64,000 bases of DNA from NCBI RefSeq assembly GCF_024129355.1, contig NZ_JAMXXP010000014.1:1-64000 (forward strand). The letters are read 5' to 3'. The position numbers and the translations under genes are program-made. Shown here piece after piece: positions 27,296 to 36,499 of the stretch. Origin of the DNA: Acinetobacter lwoffii (GTDB taxonomy: Bacteria; Pseudomonadota; Gammaproteobacteria; Pseudomonadales; Moraxellaceae). A model generated the notes under the pieces. It had not been told where the DNA came from. It worked only from the letters and a program-made list of their open reading frames with translations, and searched no databases. Within the stretch, counting starts at the first letter, position 1. Each line of letters starts with the position of its first letter.

Positions 27296-29098
27296 TTACT
27301 TTTTCGTATTAATATCGATATACATCCATTCTGAAGACAGAATCGGATGGGACTTATGTCCAATAATTTGGGGTTGGGTCAAGACATTACGGTAGGTGCT
27401 ATAGAGCATCAGGGTCGGCATGTTGACTTCCAGAATCCGGGTCATTTTGCGATAGAGCAGATCACGCTCCGGACCTGGCGGCATGCTCTGGGTTTGCTCG
27501 TAAAGACGGTCAAACTCAGGATGCTTGAAACAGGCATTGTTGGTGACATTGACATTCTTGCCATAGAACAACTGCATAAAGTTGTCAGCATCTGGATAAT
27601 CGGCAATCCATGCAGAACTCTTGAACATGGTTTTACATTGCTTTTCCAGCTTGATGCCTTCAGCGAATGGCATGGCCTTACTGGTCAGCTGAATATGGAT
27701 ACTGTCCAGGGTCTTTTTCCAGAACTCACCCTGTTGCTGGCCCCGACTGGTATTCCCAGTAATCAGTTCAATCACCAGAGGTTTCCCTTCAGGCGTCTTG
27801 CGCCAGCCATCTGCACCGATCTTGTAGTTATAGCGGTCGAGCAACATATTGGCTGCTTTGACTGAATAGGGAATACTGCTTTTATAGGACGGTGAATAGC
27901 CTGCTACTCCTGGGGGAATAGGCATGTGCAGTTTTGCTCCATCTCCCTTAAGTAATACATTGATCATGTTTTCCACAGAAAATGCCATCGCCATGGCACG
28001 ACGTAAGGCAATTTTTTCTGGCGCGAAACCACCCACGACCGGGTTTTGCATATTCCAGTAATGGTAACTAATGGAGGGCTCTAAAATACGTGACAGCTTC
28101 ACCCCCTGCTGAGCCAGCTCAGGCTTTAATTTATCGCCATCGAGGGCCTGAACGACGATATCACCCTCAATTTCGAGCAAGTCCAGTTCATTTTTCTTAA
28201 ATGCCAGCATCCGTGATTGCGCTTCTTCAATAACACGCACATCAATAGTGCCGATTTGAGGCATTTTTTTGCCCTGCATGGCTTTTACAATGGCCTGATC
28301 TTCTGCACCACTGGCTTTAAAGTCCCAGACAAAACCACGATAAGCTGGATTTGGTTTTAAGATAATCCGTGAGCCTGGTGTCCAACGGCTGAGCACGTAA
28401 GGGCCAGTTCCCACTGGCCTATTCATGACCCAACCCGCCTTATCTTTATATTTTTCAATCACTTCACGAGCCACTGCAGCGGCAGGCCCATGTGCCAGCA
28501 ACATCGGAAAGTTCTGATCCGGATTATTCAGCTTTAATACCAAGGTATAGCGGTCTGGGGTCTGAATACCTTCAAACGGATTTTCATAGGCTTTGCCATT
28601 CTTTTTGGTTAGGGCCATCCATGCGTCCAGCCCTTTAATTCGGCCATCCAGCAACCAGCTGTTCGGTGAATGCAGCTTTGGGTCCAGTAGACGTTTCAAG
28701 CTATAAGCATAGTCATACGAAGTCAGTTCACGTTTTTTACCGCCAAAGACCGGATCATCGGCAAAGTAAATACCCTTTTTTATTTTGATGGTATAAGTCA
28801 GGCCATCTGCACTCACTTGAGGCAGACTGACTGCAGTCAATGGCACTAATTTTGCCGGCGAGGCCAGATAGTCATAGGTAAATAAGGTCTCAAAAATCGC
28901 CGAATTAATCTTGGCCGAATAACGGTCATGGATATAACCCGGATCAAAACCGGTTTCAGCTGCCAGAAATACTGTTTTTAAAACCTTATTCGGGTTGGCA
29001 GGATTGGCAGCCCATGTCGATGCACTCCCTGCCATCATCAAACCGGCTACTAACACCCCACTGGCCAGTTTTTTTAAAGTATTTTTATTCACATTCAT
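27296..29098 (-). CDS. Peptide ABC transporter solute-binding protein (second of two)
   Basis: A 600-residue family-5 extracellular solute-binding protein (SBP_bac_5, DppA/OppA/YejA type). The N-terminus is a signal peptide ending in a SASTWAAN-type site. The body has the usual family-5 segments: VSADGLTYTIKIKKGIYFADDP, RPVGTGPYVLSRW and NPAYRGF. ATG at 29098 is preferred to an in-frame TTG 14 codons upstream. It is closely similar along its length to the binding protein encoded just before it, pointing to a tandem duplication that may have widened the range of peptides bound. Confidence 0.9.
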   Translation of the reverse strand: MNVNKNTLKKLASGVLVAGLMMAGSASTWAANPANPNKVLKTVFLAAETGFDPGYIHDRYSAKINSAIFETLFTYDYLASPAKLVPLTAVSLPQVSADGLTYTIKIKKGIYFADDPVFGGKKRELTSYDYAYSLKRLLDPKLHSPNSWLLDGRIKGLDAWMALTKKNGKAYENPFEGIQTPDRYTLVLKLNNPDQNFPMLLAHGPAAAVAREVIEKYKDKAGWVMNRPVGTGPYVLSRWTPGSRIILKPNPAYRGFVWDFKASGAEDQAIVKAMQGKKMPQIGTIDVRVIEEAQSRMLAFKKNELDLLEIEGDIVVQALDGDKLKPELAQQGVKLSRILEPSISYHYWNMQNPVVGGFAPEKIALRRAMAMAFSVENMINVLLKGDGAKLHMPIPPGVAGYSPSYKSSIPYSVKAANMLLDRYNYKIGADGWRKTPEGKPLVIELITGNTSRGQQQGEFWKKTLDSIHIQLTSKAMPFAEGIKLEKQCKTMFKSSAWIADYPDADNFMQLFYGKNVNVTNNACFKHPEFDRLYEQTQSMPPGPERDLLYRKMTRILEVNMPTLMLYSTYRNVLTQPQIIGHKSHPILSSEWMYIDINTKK

Positions 29099-29120
29099 AC
29101 TGGTTCTTAATCTTCTCAAG

Positions 29121-30899
29121 TTATTTTTTAACAGGTTCAATATCCATATATTGCCAAACTGCTCTGGTCACCGGATGGGCCTTAAAGCCCTGTACATGCG
29201 GATGAATCAACCAGTTGCGTATACGGGTATTGTGCAGAATCCATGGATTATCGGCTTCCATCTGACGGTTCATCTGCTCATAATATGGCGTCCGCTGCTG
29301 CGGCGGCAGTTTCATCGCGGTCTGGTACAATGCGTCGTAGGCTTTTGAGGTATAGCAACTCAGGTTGCCTTGCTGCGCATTTGGCCCATACAGTAACTGG
29401 GCAAAGTTTTCCCCTTCCGGATAGTCCGCAATCCAGGCTCCCCCCCACATCATATGCTTGCATTGGGTGGCTTCTTTTAAATTGTCAGCAAAATTACTGA
29501 CCTTGAACTCAATTCGCACCCCGATCGCATCCAGATTTTTTTTCCATAATTCTGCAGAAATCACCGAAGAGCTTGAGCTGGTTGAATTCATTTTTAGTAT
29601 CAGAGGCTTGCCATCAGGCAAGCTACGGTAACCATTAGCGCCTTTCTTATAACCAAAGCGGTCAAGCAGTTTATTGGCCAGTAATGGGTTATAAGCAATA
29701 CTGCTTTTATACGTCGGGTCATGTCCACCTACTCCCTCTGGCAAAATCATTTCAGCTTTATCGGCATGACCTTTGTACAACTGCTGGATAGCTTCTTTCT
29801 GGTTATAGGACAAGGCGAGAGCACGACGTAAGGCAATTTTTTCCAGTGAATTCCCACCAATCACCGGATCACGCATATTCATGATAGTGTAGGTAATTTC
29901 CGGTTCTTTATTCGGATAGTGCAGGATGCCTTTTTTCTTGTATTCACTTTTCAGCTGCTTATTTTCCAGTGCCTGTTCGGCGCCGCTCGCAGTCAGTTTG
30001 TCATAGTCCAGTTGTCCAGACTTTAAAGCCAGCCAGCGAGACTGTTCCTCTTCAATAATACTGATTTTGACCTTGCCAATTTGCGGCATCTGCTTGCCTT
30101 GCATGGCTTTGACAATACGTTGATCCCACTCGGAACCATCGCCCTTAAAGTTCCAGACAAAACCACGATAATTCGGGTTAGCGGTCAGTTCAATACGGCT
30201 ACGCGGCACATATTTGTGTAACTGATAAGCCCCTGTTCCAACCGGATGCTGACCTGCCCGATGACCATAATGTTCGATCACCTCCCGTGCGGTACCACTA
30301 AAAGCCACATAGGCCAGAATATATGGAAAATTCAGATCGGAACGGGTCAGGGTAATTTGTAAGGTATATTTATCTAGTGCTTTTAAACCGGGAATAGCTG
30401 CATCGTAGTTGAACTTGCCAGTTTTTTTAGCCTGCTGGATGACCTGATCTGCCCCAAGGATTTTCCCCTCAATAAAAGAAAAAGAAGGAGAATGATTTTT
30501 GGGATCCATGATCCTTTGCATGGAGTAGATATAATCACGCGCCACCAGTTCACGCTTTTTGCCCTGAAATGCCGGATCATCACTGAAATAAATTCCTGGC
30601 TTGACTTTAAAGGTATAAACTTTGCCATCCTGCTCAACCTTGGGTAAAGATTCAGCTGTATTTGGAGCCAAGATTGCAGGCCGCGCCAGATAGTCATAAC
30701 GCAATAAAGGCTCAAAAATAGCTTCAGCAACGCTACCACTATAAAAATTATAGGTTTTGACCATATCAAAACCATCATCAGGTGCTTCGAAAGCCAAGTT
30801 TAAAACTTTATCCGGATGTGCAGATGATTTTGCCCAGGAGGTTTGCCCCGTAGTCATGGCCAAGGCCAAAATTGTCATACTGAAAAATGATGATTTCAA
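29121..30899 (-). CDS. Peptide ABC transporter solute-binding protein (first of two)
   Basis: The 592-residue family-5 binding protein heads the operon. A signal peptide ends near SWAKSS. Core motifs are YTFKVKPGIYFSDDPAF, HPVGTGAYQLHKY, NPNYRGFVWNFKG and a late cysteine pair (TQCKHMMWGG and NLSCYTS) that matches cysteines in its paralogue. The start is a TTG codon with AGGT 8 bases upstream; no ATG lies further out before an in-frame stop, and the first internal ATG at 30878 would remove the basic N-terminus of the signal peptide. The next gene starts 22 bp after its stop. Confidence 0.88.
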   Translation of the reverse strand: MKSSFFSMTILALAMTTGQTSWAKSSAHPDKVLNLAFEAPDDGFDMVKTYNFYSGSVAEAIFEPLLRYDYLARPAILAPNTAESLPKVEQDGKVYTFKVKPGIYFSDDPAFQGKKRELVARDYIYSMQRIMDPKNHSPSFSFIEGKILGADQVIQQAKKTGKFNYDAAIPGLKALDKYTLQITLTRSDLNFPYILAYVAFSGTAREVIEHYGHRAGQHPVGTGAYQLHKYVPRSRIELTANPNYRGFVWNFKGDGSEWDQRIVKAMQGKQMPQIGKVKISIIEEEQSRWLALKSGQLDYDKLTASGAEQALENKQLKSEYKKKGILHYPNKEPEITYTIMNMRDPVIGGNSLEKIALRRALALSYNQKEAIQQLYKGHADKAEMILPEGVGGHDPTYKSSIAYNPLLANKLLDRFGYKKGANGYRSLPDGKPLILKMNSTSSSSSVISAELWKKNLDAIGVRIEFKVSNFADNLKEATQCKHMMWGGAWIADYPEGENFAQLLYGPNAQQGNLSCYTSKAYDALYQTAMKLPPQQRTPYYEQMNRQMEADNPWILHNTRIRNWLIHPHVQGFKAHPVTRAVWQYMDIEPVKK

Positions 30900-31016
30900 A
30901 TTTGTACCTATTCTTGATCTTGAAGTTTTAATTGCTATAGGAAGTCTTTAACACATCATCCCATATTTGCTTCAATGGATGGGTCAAAGCTGGACAGATG
31001 GAATAAACTGAACAAA

Positions 31017-31032
31017 GCGAATTTCATGCCAT
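31017..31032 (-). promoter_or_regulatory. Candidate sigma-54 promoter for the peptide ABC operon
   Basis: On the minus strand TGGCATG-AAAT-TCGCT has the invariant GG-N10-GC spacing of -24/-12 promoters; it differs from the TGGCACG-N4-TTGC consensus at two positions. It lies about 118 bp upstream of the TTG start of the first binding protein. Weaker than the rightward site. Confidence 0.4.
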
Positions 31033-31538
31033 CCTCAAAAAATAACGTTTTTTTCCTGTTATTAACTCAAAAAAGCTTATTTTTATTAATCATTTAAAAC
31101 ATTATCAATAACATAATATTTTCCATGAATCATTAATTTAATGTTTATTCTTAAAATCTAGCTTCAAGCCTAGTCTGCACAAAAATAAACCAGACCTGTT
31201 TCATATTATTGCATCCTCCCACTGTTTCAACCCAAGAAAATACACACATAAGCAAATGAAATATATAATTATTATCTTATTAAATTATTGTATATTTTAT
31301 GTAAAAATTATGCACCATGATTAAACTTTATTCAATTTCTCTTTCAGTTTTAGATTCCTTTCTTATTCATTAAATATTTATTTATTGCTTTGACAGGGGT
31401 CTCACTTCCTTCTTTCTTCAGATTCGATACACAGACTTCTTAATTTTTCTTCAGTATCGCTCGATAAATTCAAACCTCATTCAATTAAATCAATATTTTT
31501 CAATAATTTAAAAATATAAAAATATAAAATTTTATAAG

Positions 31539-31555
31539 TTGGCATCCGCCTTGCT
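31539..31555 (+). promoter_or_regulatory. Sigma-54 (-24/-12) promoter for the TonB-dependent receptor
   Basis: TTGGCATCCGCCTTGCT fits the RpoN consensus: GG at 31541-31542, GC at 31553-31554, exactly 10 bases between, with TTGG and TTGC contexts intact. Predicted start of transcription is near 31566, giving a leader of about 37 bases before the ATG at 31603. No Fur box is apparent nearby. Confidence 0.7.
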
Positions 31556-31602
31556 TAGATCAACCCAGCACTACTTCACATAACAAAAGGGTGAAATTTA
31601 CG

Positions 31603-34266
31603 ATGAAAAAAAATAAATTGGTCGGATCTATGGGGGCTCCAACCGTCAGCAAAAGACTACTCAAGTTAAGCGCACTCAGCTTAAGTATGATGTGCTTGTC
31701 TTTGGCACATGCAGCCGATGAACCAGAAAACTCTGCCGCTCAACCTACCAAGGTTCAAAAAGTGACAGTGACAGGTTCATCTATTAAAGGAGTAGCTGCA
31801 CAAAGCGCCTCACCAATCACGATTATTAAAGGTGAAGATCTGGTGAATCAGGGGGTAACCACTGTAGAAGAAGCATTGATGAAAGTCAGTGCCAACCAAG
31901 CAAGTTATGTCACAGCACAAAATGTCGGTGCCAGTAATACCAGTGGTTCAACAGCAAATTTACGTGGTCTTGGTTCGGATAAAACTTTAGTTTTAATTAA
32001 TGGTCGCCGTGTTGCAAGCAGTGCATTTGGTACCGATTCAACCAACTTAAACAACATCCCTCTCGCATTGGTAGAGCGCATTGAAGTCTTACGTGACGGC
32101 GCATCTGCAGTCTATGGTGCAGATGCAGTGGGTGGTGTAATCAACTTTATTACGAAAAAGCAATATGAAGGCGTGGGCATTACTTTAGGTGGTCAAATTC
32201 CTGAAGAAAAAGGCGGCGAAAAAATTGACGTTTCGCTTTTTGGGGGATATGGCGATCTAGATGAACAAGGTTTTAATGTCTACGGTGTGATCGATTACCG
32301 AAAACAAGATACGATTTGGGCAAAAGACCGTAAAGTCAGCCGCCGTGGTGGGGTACTTCCTGAATTAGGAATTGATGGCAGTTCAGCAAATGCTTTCCCT
32401 GCAAACTTCTACGATCCTATCACAGGTATTTTGGGTAACCCTTATGGGGATAATTGTTTAAATACCAAAGATACTGTTGCTGAAGATGGTTTCTGTTATT
32501 TAAATACCCAAACTGTTATTGGTATTGTGCCTGAACAAGAGAATCTTTCTGCGTTAGGTCGCGCAACTTTCAAATTGTCAGATAACTTTAATGCGATTGG
32601 TGAGTATATCTATGCACGTGATGAAGTAACCACTTCAATTGCGCCTGATGTTTATAGTCGTAGTGTGACCTTGCCTTATGCCAGTCAATATTACCCTGGC
32701 AAAGGTATTACTCCAGCAGTTGATGGCTTGGCGACTAACACATTACAACTGTATCTACGTTCACAAGGCGGTAACCGTGTTTCTAAGTCAATTAACGAAT
32801 CGAACCGTATCTTTGCAGGGATTGAAGGTGAAGCATACGGTTGGGATATGAATGGTGGTGTTACTTATGCAAAAAGTGATGCGACTGACAGTTTCGTAAG
32901 TGGTTATTTAAACCGCAGTAGAGTTCAGGCTGCACTTGATAATGGAACTTTAAACCCATTTGGCCCACAAGCAGCAGCCAATGCCGGCTTATGGAACACT
33001 TTTGATGTCAAAGGCGATACCAATCAGGCATCTTTAGAATCCACTACAATTGACTTTACCGTGAGTCGTCCAATCTACACACTGCCTGCAGGTGATGTCG
33101 GTTTTGCACTCGGTGGCAGTTTCTCCAAACAAGACTGGGAAGCAACTGTAAATTCTGAAATTGTTGCTCAAGTTCCAGGCAGTGGTATTGATCCAAATAA
33201 ACCAAAAAGCTCAGGCGATCGTGACATTAGTGCAGTATTTACTGAACTCCAAGTACCTTTATTGACCAACCTGGAATTACAGTTAGCTGCTCGTTATGAT
33301 GACTATAGCGATTTTGGTGACACCTTTAATCCTAAAGTGGCTTTACGTTGGGAACCAGCTAAAGAACTCATGTTCCGTACTTCTTACAGTACTGGTTTCC
33401 GTGCACCAAGCTTATATGAGGTCAATGCTCCTTCGGTCAGAACTTGGACTGGTGCAAGATATAATGACCCGATTCTTTGCCCGGGTGGTACACCAACTGA
33501 AACCAGATACCAAACTGAATGTAATACCCAGTTTATCCGTACACAAGGCGGCAATTCTGAACTAGGTCCAGAAGAGTCAACATCTTACATGGCTGGTTTT
33601 GTCTTTGAACCGATCAAAAACTTAGTTTTCACTGCCGATTACTACAATATCGAAATTGAAAACTTAGTGGGAACGATTGGTGAAGCATCAATTTTTGGTG
33701 ATCCAGAAAAGTATGCTCAATACTTTGTTCGTAATGCAGAAGGTCGTATCGATCATATCTCAACTAACTTGATTAACTCCGGTGGCTTGAAAACCCAAGG
33801 TATTGATTTGAGTTTGAACTATCTTTCTCCAATGACGGCAACTGGCCGCTTCGGTTTTGGTATTGACGGTACTTATGTGATCAAAATGGATTACCAAAGT
33901 GAACCAGGCGGCGAGTGGGAAGGTTATGTCGGTGTTTATGATGACCCAGCAGTGGTTCGCTGGAAACATACTGCAAACGTGAACTGGTCTTATGAAAACT
34001 GGAGAATGGTGTTTGAACAACAGTTCGTTCGTGGTTATGAAGACTATTCAGAAGAACGCGATGTTGCTGACTACACCGTATACAACATTTCTGGCACTTA
34101 CAAAGGATTTAAAAATCTGGAGCTAACTGCCGGTATTAAAAATATGTTCGATGCAGAACCACCTGCCTCTGACGTAATGGATAACTTCCAATACGGTTAT
34201 GACCCACGTTATAGCGATCCAACAGGCCGCGCTTACTTCTTACGTGGTACCTATAAATTCTTTTAA
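31603..34266 (+). CDS. TonB-dependent outer-membrane receptor
   Basis: An 887-residue beta-barrel receptor. A long signal peptide ends LSLAHAAD; a TonB-box-like stretch (KVQKVTVTGSSIKG) follows; the plug domain spans about residues 60-180 (SPITIIKGEDLVNQG, LVLINGRRVASS, VEVLRDGASAVYGADAVGG in parts), then a barrel ending in the aromatic C-terminus YFLRGTYKFF. Two Cys pairs lie in extracellular-loop regions (NCLNTKD...GFCYL and LCPGGTP...ECNTQ). ATG at 31603 is preferred to GTG at 31591 because of spacing from AAAAGG. Linkage to peptide transport genes and a sigma-54 promoter point to peptide rather than iron uptake (inference). Confidence 0.92.
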   Translation: MKKNKLVGSMGAPTVSKRLLKLSALSLSMMCLSLAHAADEPENSAAQPTKVQKVTVTGSSIKGVAAQSASPITIIKGEDLVNQGVTTVEEALMKVSANQASYVTAQNVGASNTSGSTANLRGLGSDKTLVLINGRRVASSAFGTDSTNLNNIPLALVERIEVLRDGASAVYGADAVGGVINFITKKQYEGVGITLGGQIPEEKGGEKIDVSLFGGYGDLDEQGFNVYGVIDYRKQDTIWAKDRKVSRRGGVLPELGIDGSSANAFPANFYDPITGILGNPYGDNCLNTKDTVAEDGFCYLNTQTVIGIVPEQENLSALGRATFKLSDNFNAIGEYIYARDEVTTSIAPDVYSRSVTLPYASQYYPGKGITPAVDGLATNTLQLYLRSQGGNRVSKSINESNRIFAGIEGEAYGWDMNGGVTYAKSDATDSFVSGYLNRSRVQAALDNGTLNPFGPQAAANAGLWNTFDVKGDTNQASLESTTIDFTVSRPIYTLPAGDVGFALGGSFSKQDWEATVNSEIVAQVPGSGIDPNKPKSSGDRDISAVFTELQVPLLTNLELQLAARYDDYSDFGDTFNPKVALRWEPAKELMFRTSYSTGFRAPSLYEVNAPSVRTWTGARYNDPILCPGGTPTETRYQTECNTQFIRTQGGNSELGPEESTSYMAGFVFEPIKNLVFTADYYNIEIENLVGTIGEASIFGDPEKYAQYFVRNAEGRIDHISTNLINSGGLKTQGIDLSLNYLSPMTATGRFGFGIDGTYVIKMDYQSEPGGEWEGYVGVYDDPAVVRWKHTANVNWSYENWRMVFEQQFVRGYEDYSEERDVADYTVYNISGTYKGFKNLELTAGIKNMFDAEPPASDVMDNFQYGYDPRYSDPTGRAYFLRGTYKFF

Positions 34267-34276
34267 TTAATTACTT

Positions 34277-34306
34277 CGCAAACACTGCTGCCAAGCGGTG
34301 TTTGCG
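34277..34306 (+). terminator. Hairpin after the receptor gene
   Basis: CGCAAACACTGCT and AGCGGTGTTTGCG form a 13-bp stem with one G-T wobble and a GCCA loop, followed by GTTTTCCCCGTTTAATTTT. The T-run is interrupted, so termination may be partial, allowing some read-through into tonB-exbBDD and lower expression of the energiser than of the receptor. Confidence 0.65.
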
Positions 34307-34413
34307 GTTTTCCCCGTTTAATTTTAGCCAAACAAAAAATAATGCTGCCTGTAATCAAAAAAAATTCTCATCAGTGCACTATTTCCTGTTTGTCTTAAAT
34401 TCTAGGAGTCATG

Positions 34414-35115
34414 ATGGGCACAAAGTTTGAAGACTTAGAAAAAAACTCCGCCAAAAAACTGACTGGTATTGGGGTCGTTGTTTTTTTGCATATCCTGGTT
34501 GGCCTGGTACTCATGGCTGGTATGGCAAAAGACATTATTAAACCGACGGAACAGCCGGTTGAGCTAATGATTATTCAAGATATTAAGCCGCCTGAACCTG
34601 AGCCACCAAAAGAAACACCACCTGAACCACCAAAAATCGTGGAAAAAGTGGCACAAGTGCCTGAGGTGAAACCGGTTGAAAAAGTCGTTCCTGTACAGAA
34701 AACACTTCCAACGCCAACCCAACCGACAACTGTTGCAGTGCCTACTCCCGTTGCAGCGAATCCTTCACCAAGTCCGATAGCAGCACCGGCTCCAGTAGTC
34801 GCAGCCGCTCCAGCACCAGCCCCTCCACCCGCTGGTGTCACTCGTGGTGTTTCACAAGGTGAAGCAGGTTGTAAACGCCCAGACTATCCACGTGATGCAC
34901 TAATGAATGAAGAACAAGGTGAAGTCTTGATCTCTGTATATGTAAATACCACCGGCAAGGTCCAGGATGCCAAAGTGAAAAAGTCGAGCGGTAGTCGTGC
35001 GCTGGATCGTGCAGCATCCAAGGCCTTCAGTTTATGTACTTTCAAGCCAGCAATGAAAAATGGCGAGCCGCAAGAATCTTGGTATGACATTCCCTATGAA
35101 TTTGTCCTTGACTAA
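34414..35115 (+). CDS. tonB: TonB energy-transducing protein
   Basis: The 233-residue protein has one N-terminal membrane helix (about residues 18-36, IGVVVFLHILVGLVLMAG), a Pro-rich periplasmic linker (about 50-145 with repeated PEPP, PTP and PAP units) and a C-terminal TonB domain (about 150-233) with RPDYPRDALMNEEQGEVLISV. It transmits proton-motive energy to the receptor. AGGAG lies 5 bases before ATG 34414, and an ATG three bases earlier is also possible. It is the first gene of tonB-exbB-exbD-exbD, 147 bp after the receptor. Confidence 0.93.
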   Translation: MGTKFEDLEKNSAKKLTGIGVVVFLHILVGLVLMAGMAKDIIKPTEQPVELMIIQDIKPPEPEPPKETPPEPPKIVEKVAQVPEVKPVEKVVPVQKTLPTPTQPTTVAVPTPVAANPSPSPIAAPAPVVAAAPAPAPPPAGVTRGVSQGEAGCKRPDYPRDALMNEEQGEVLISVYVNTTGKVQDAKVKKSSGSRALDRAASKAFSLCTFKPAMKNGEPQESWYDIPYEFVLD

Positions 35116-35151
35116 CAGATACAACAGATAAAGAAAAAAATCAGGAGATCT

Positions 35152-36036
35152 ATGATGAAAAAATCACTAAAACCTTTAAAAAACATGACTGCTGCCGGTG
35201 TAATTGCCATGAGCACTTTATTGCCCCTGCAAGCAGTTTTTGCCGAACCGTCTGCTACGCCAACCAGTACCGTAACGGATACAGCGGCAACACCAGCGAC
35301 AGCGGCTGAACCGACGCCTCCAGCACCTGCTGCGGCTGAAGAACCTGCTCACAATCCTTATGGTCTGGAAGCCATGTGGAAAGAAGGTGACATGGTATCT
35401 AAAGTCACCCTGTTCATTCTGGTCATTATGTCGATCGGTACCTGGTACATCATGATCAGCAAATGTTTACAGCAAAGTAAGATCCGTAAGCAAGCCAAGG
35501 AAGCTGAACACCAATTCTGGGAATCATCTTCTCTAGATAATGCAACCGAGAATCTGGACGAAGCCAGCGTCTACCGTTTTATTGCGGAAAAAGGGATTAA
35601 ATCAACTAAAAATCATGGCGGTACACTACTTGAGCGTATTGATTTCAATACCTGGGTCACCATCTCAATTTCCCGTGCGATCGATAAAATCCAGAACCAT
35701 CTGAGTGGTGGCCTGGCCTTCCTTGCGACAGTCGGTTCTACCGCACCTTTCGTTGGACTTTTTGGAACCGTTTGGGGAATCTACCACGCGCTTACCGCGA
35801 TTGGTGTTTCTGGTCAGGCTTCGATTGATAAAGTAGCAGGTCCAGTGGGTGAAGCACTGATCATGACAGCGATCGGTCTGGCAGTCGCAGTTCCTGCGGT
35901 ACTCGGCTACAACTGGTTGACTCGCCGTAATAAAGCGGTCATGGAAGAAGTACGTACCTTTGGTTCTGATTTACACGCAGTATTACTCAGCGGTGAAATT
36001 ACAACCAATAATCCTGTTAATCGTGACGTGAAGTAA
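35152..36036 (+). CDS. exbB: ExbB proton-channel subunit (MotA/TolQ/ExbB family)
   Basis: The 294-residue protein has a cleavable-looking signal sequence (ending LPLQAVFAEP), an Ala/Pro/Thr-rich periplasmic stretch (about 31-70), and three membrane helices; the core contains FLATVGSTAPFVGLFGTVWG and GEALIMTAIGLAVAVPA. With ExbD it forms the proton-driven motor for TonB. The long N-terminus with signal peptide is of the type found in tonB-exbB-exbD1-exbD2 clusters. Two adjacent ATG codons (35152 and 35155) follow AGGAG. Confidence 0.93.
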   Translation: MMKKSLKPLKNMTAAGVIAMSTLLPLQAVFAEPSATPTSTVTDTAATPATAAEPTPPAPAAAEEPAHNPYGLEAMWKEGDMVSKVTLFILVIMSIGTWYIMISKCLQQSKIRKQAKEAEHQFWESSSLDNATENLDEASVYRFIAEKGIKSTKNHGGTLLERIDFNTWVTISISRAIDKIQNHLSGGLAFLATVGSTAPFVGLFGTVWGIYHALTAIGVSGQASIDKVAGPVGEALIMTAIGLAVAVPAVLGYNWLTRRNKAVMEEVRTFGSDLHAVLLSGEITTNNPVNRDVK

Positions 36037-36052
36037 GAGTGAGGTATCAGCC

Positions 36053-36478
36053 ATGGGAATGATGGTCAATTCAAACGACAGCGATGATGAGGTAATTGGA
36101 ACCATTAATACCACACCTTTGGTTGATATTATGCTGGTTCTGCTCATTATCTTCCTGATTACTGTACCGGTTGCCATTCATACCGTACCAGTCGATCTGC
36201 CAGAAGAACGTAATGTCCCGTATGAAACCAAGCCAGAAAATGTTCAGCTGGCCGTCAATAAAACCGGCGATATTTTCTGGAATGAGTCTTATATCCCGGA
36301 TAAGACGGTTTTACTGAGCCGATTACAGGCAGAAGCTCAAAAGCGACCTCAGCCTGAAGTGCATATCCGTGGTGATCAGATAACGCCTTATGAAGCAATT
36401 GATCAGGTGATTAGTACCACCCAACAGGCCGGTATCGGCAAAATTGCTTTTGTCACCACTCCGCCCGCTACACCTTAA
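36053..36478 (+). CDS. exbD: ExbD biopolymer-transport protein (first copy)
   Basis: The 141-residue protein has a short cytoplasmic start, a single membrane helix carrying the proton-accepting Asp in TTPLVDIMLVLLIIFLITVP, and a periplasmic domain. It starts 16 bp after exbB, with a GAGG site. It differs from the following exbD copy in the periplasmic domain. Confidence 0.93.
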   Translation: MGMMVNSNDSDDEVIGTINTTPLVDIMLVLLIIFLITVPVAIHTVPVDLPEERNVPYETKPENVQLAVNKTGDIFWNESYIPDKTVLLSRLQAEAQKRPQPEVHIRGDQITPYEAIDQVISTTQQAGIGKIAFVTTPPATP

Positions 36479-36499
36479 GCACAAAGAGGGATTAAGTTT

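Larger units (their letters stand above)
30900..31602. other. 703-bp AT-rich divergent spacer of the peptide-uptake island
   Basis: No gene is supported here. It separates the ABC/peptidase operon from the TonB receptor gene. It contains a strong sigma-54 element facing right, a weaker one facing left, an IHF-like AATCAA-N4-TT site at 31488-31500 about 40 bp before the rightward -24 box, and a partial palindrome TGACAGGGGTCTCA (31391-31404) that could be an activator site. The length and layout fit enhancer-dependent control of both arms. Confidence 0.6.

Noticed and set aside
29099..29140. Overlap of the two binding-protein genes through a TTG start
   Set aside because: The TTG-initiated extension adds a non-signal-like sequence; ATG 29098 gives a proper signal peptide and no overlap.
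31159..31175. CTAGCTT...AAGCCTAG inverted repeat in the divergent spacer
   Set aside because: Arms differ by an extra base and there is no known activator pattern to match; kept out of the feature list.
35230..35350. Possible tandem repeat in exbB N-terminus
   Set aside because: The Ala/Pro/Thr-rich codons give low complexity but no true repeating unit.
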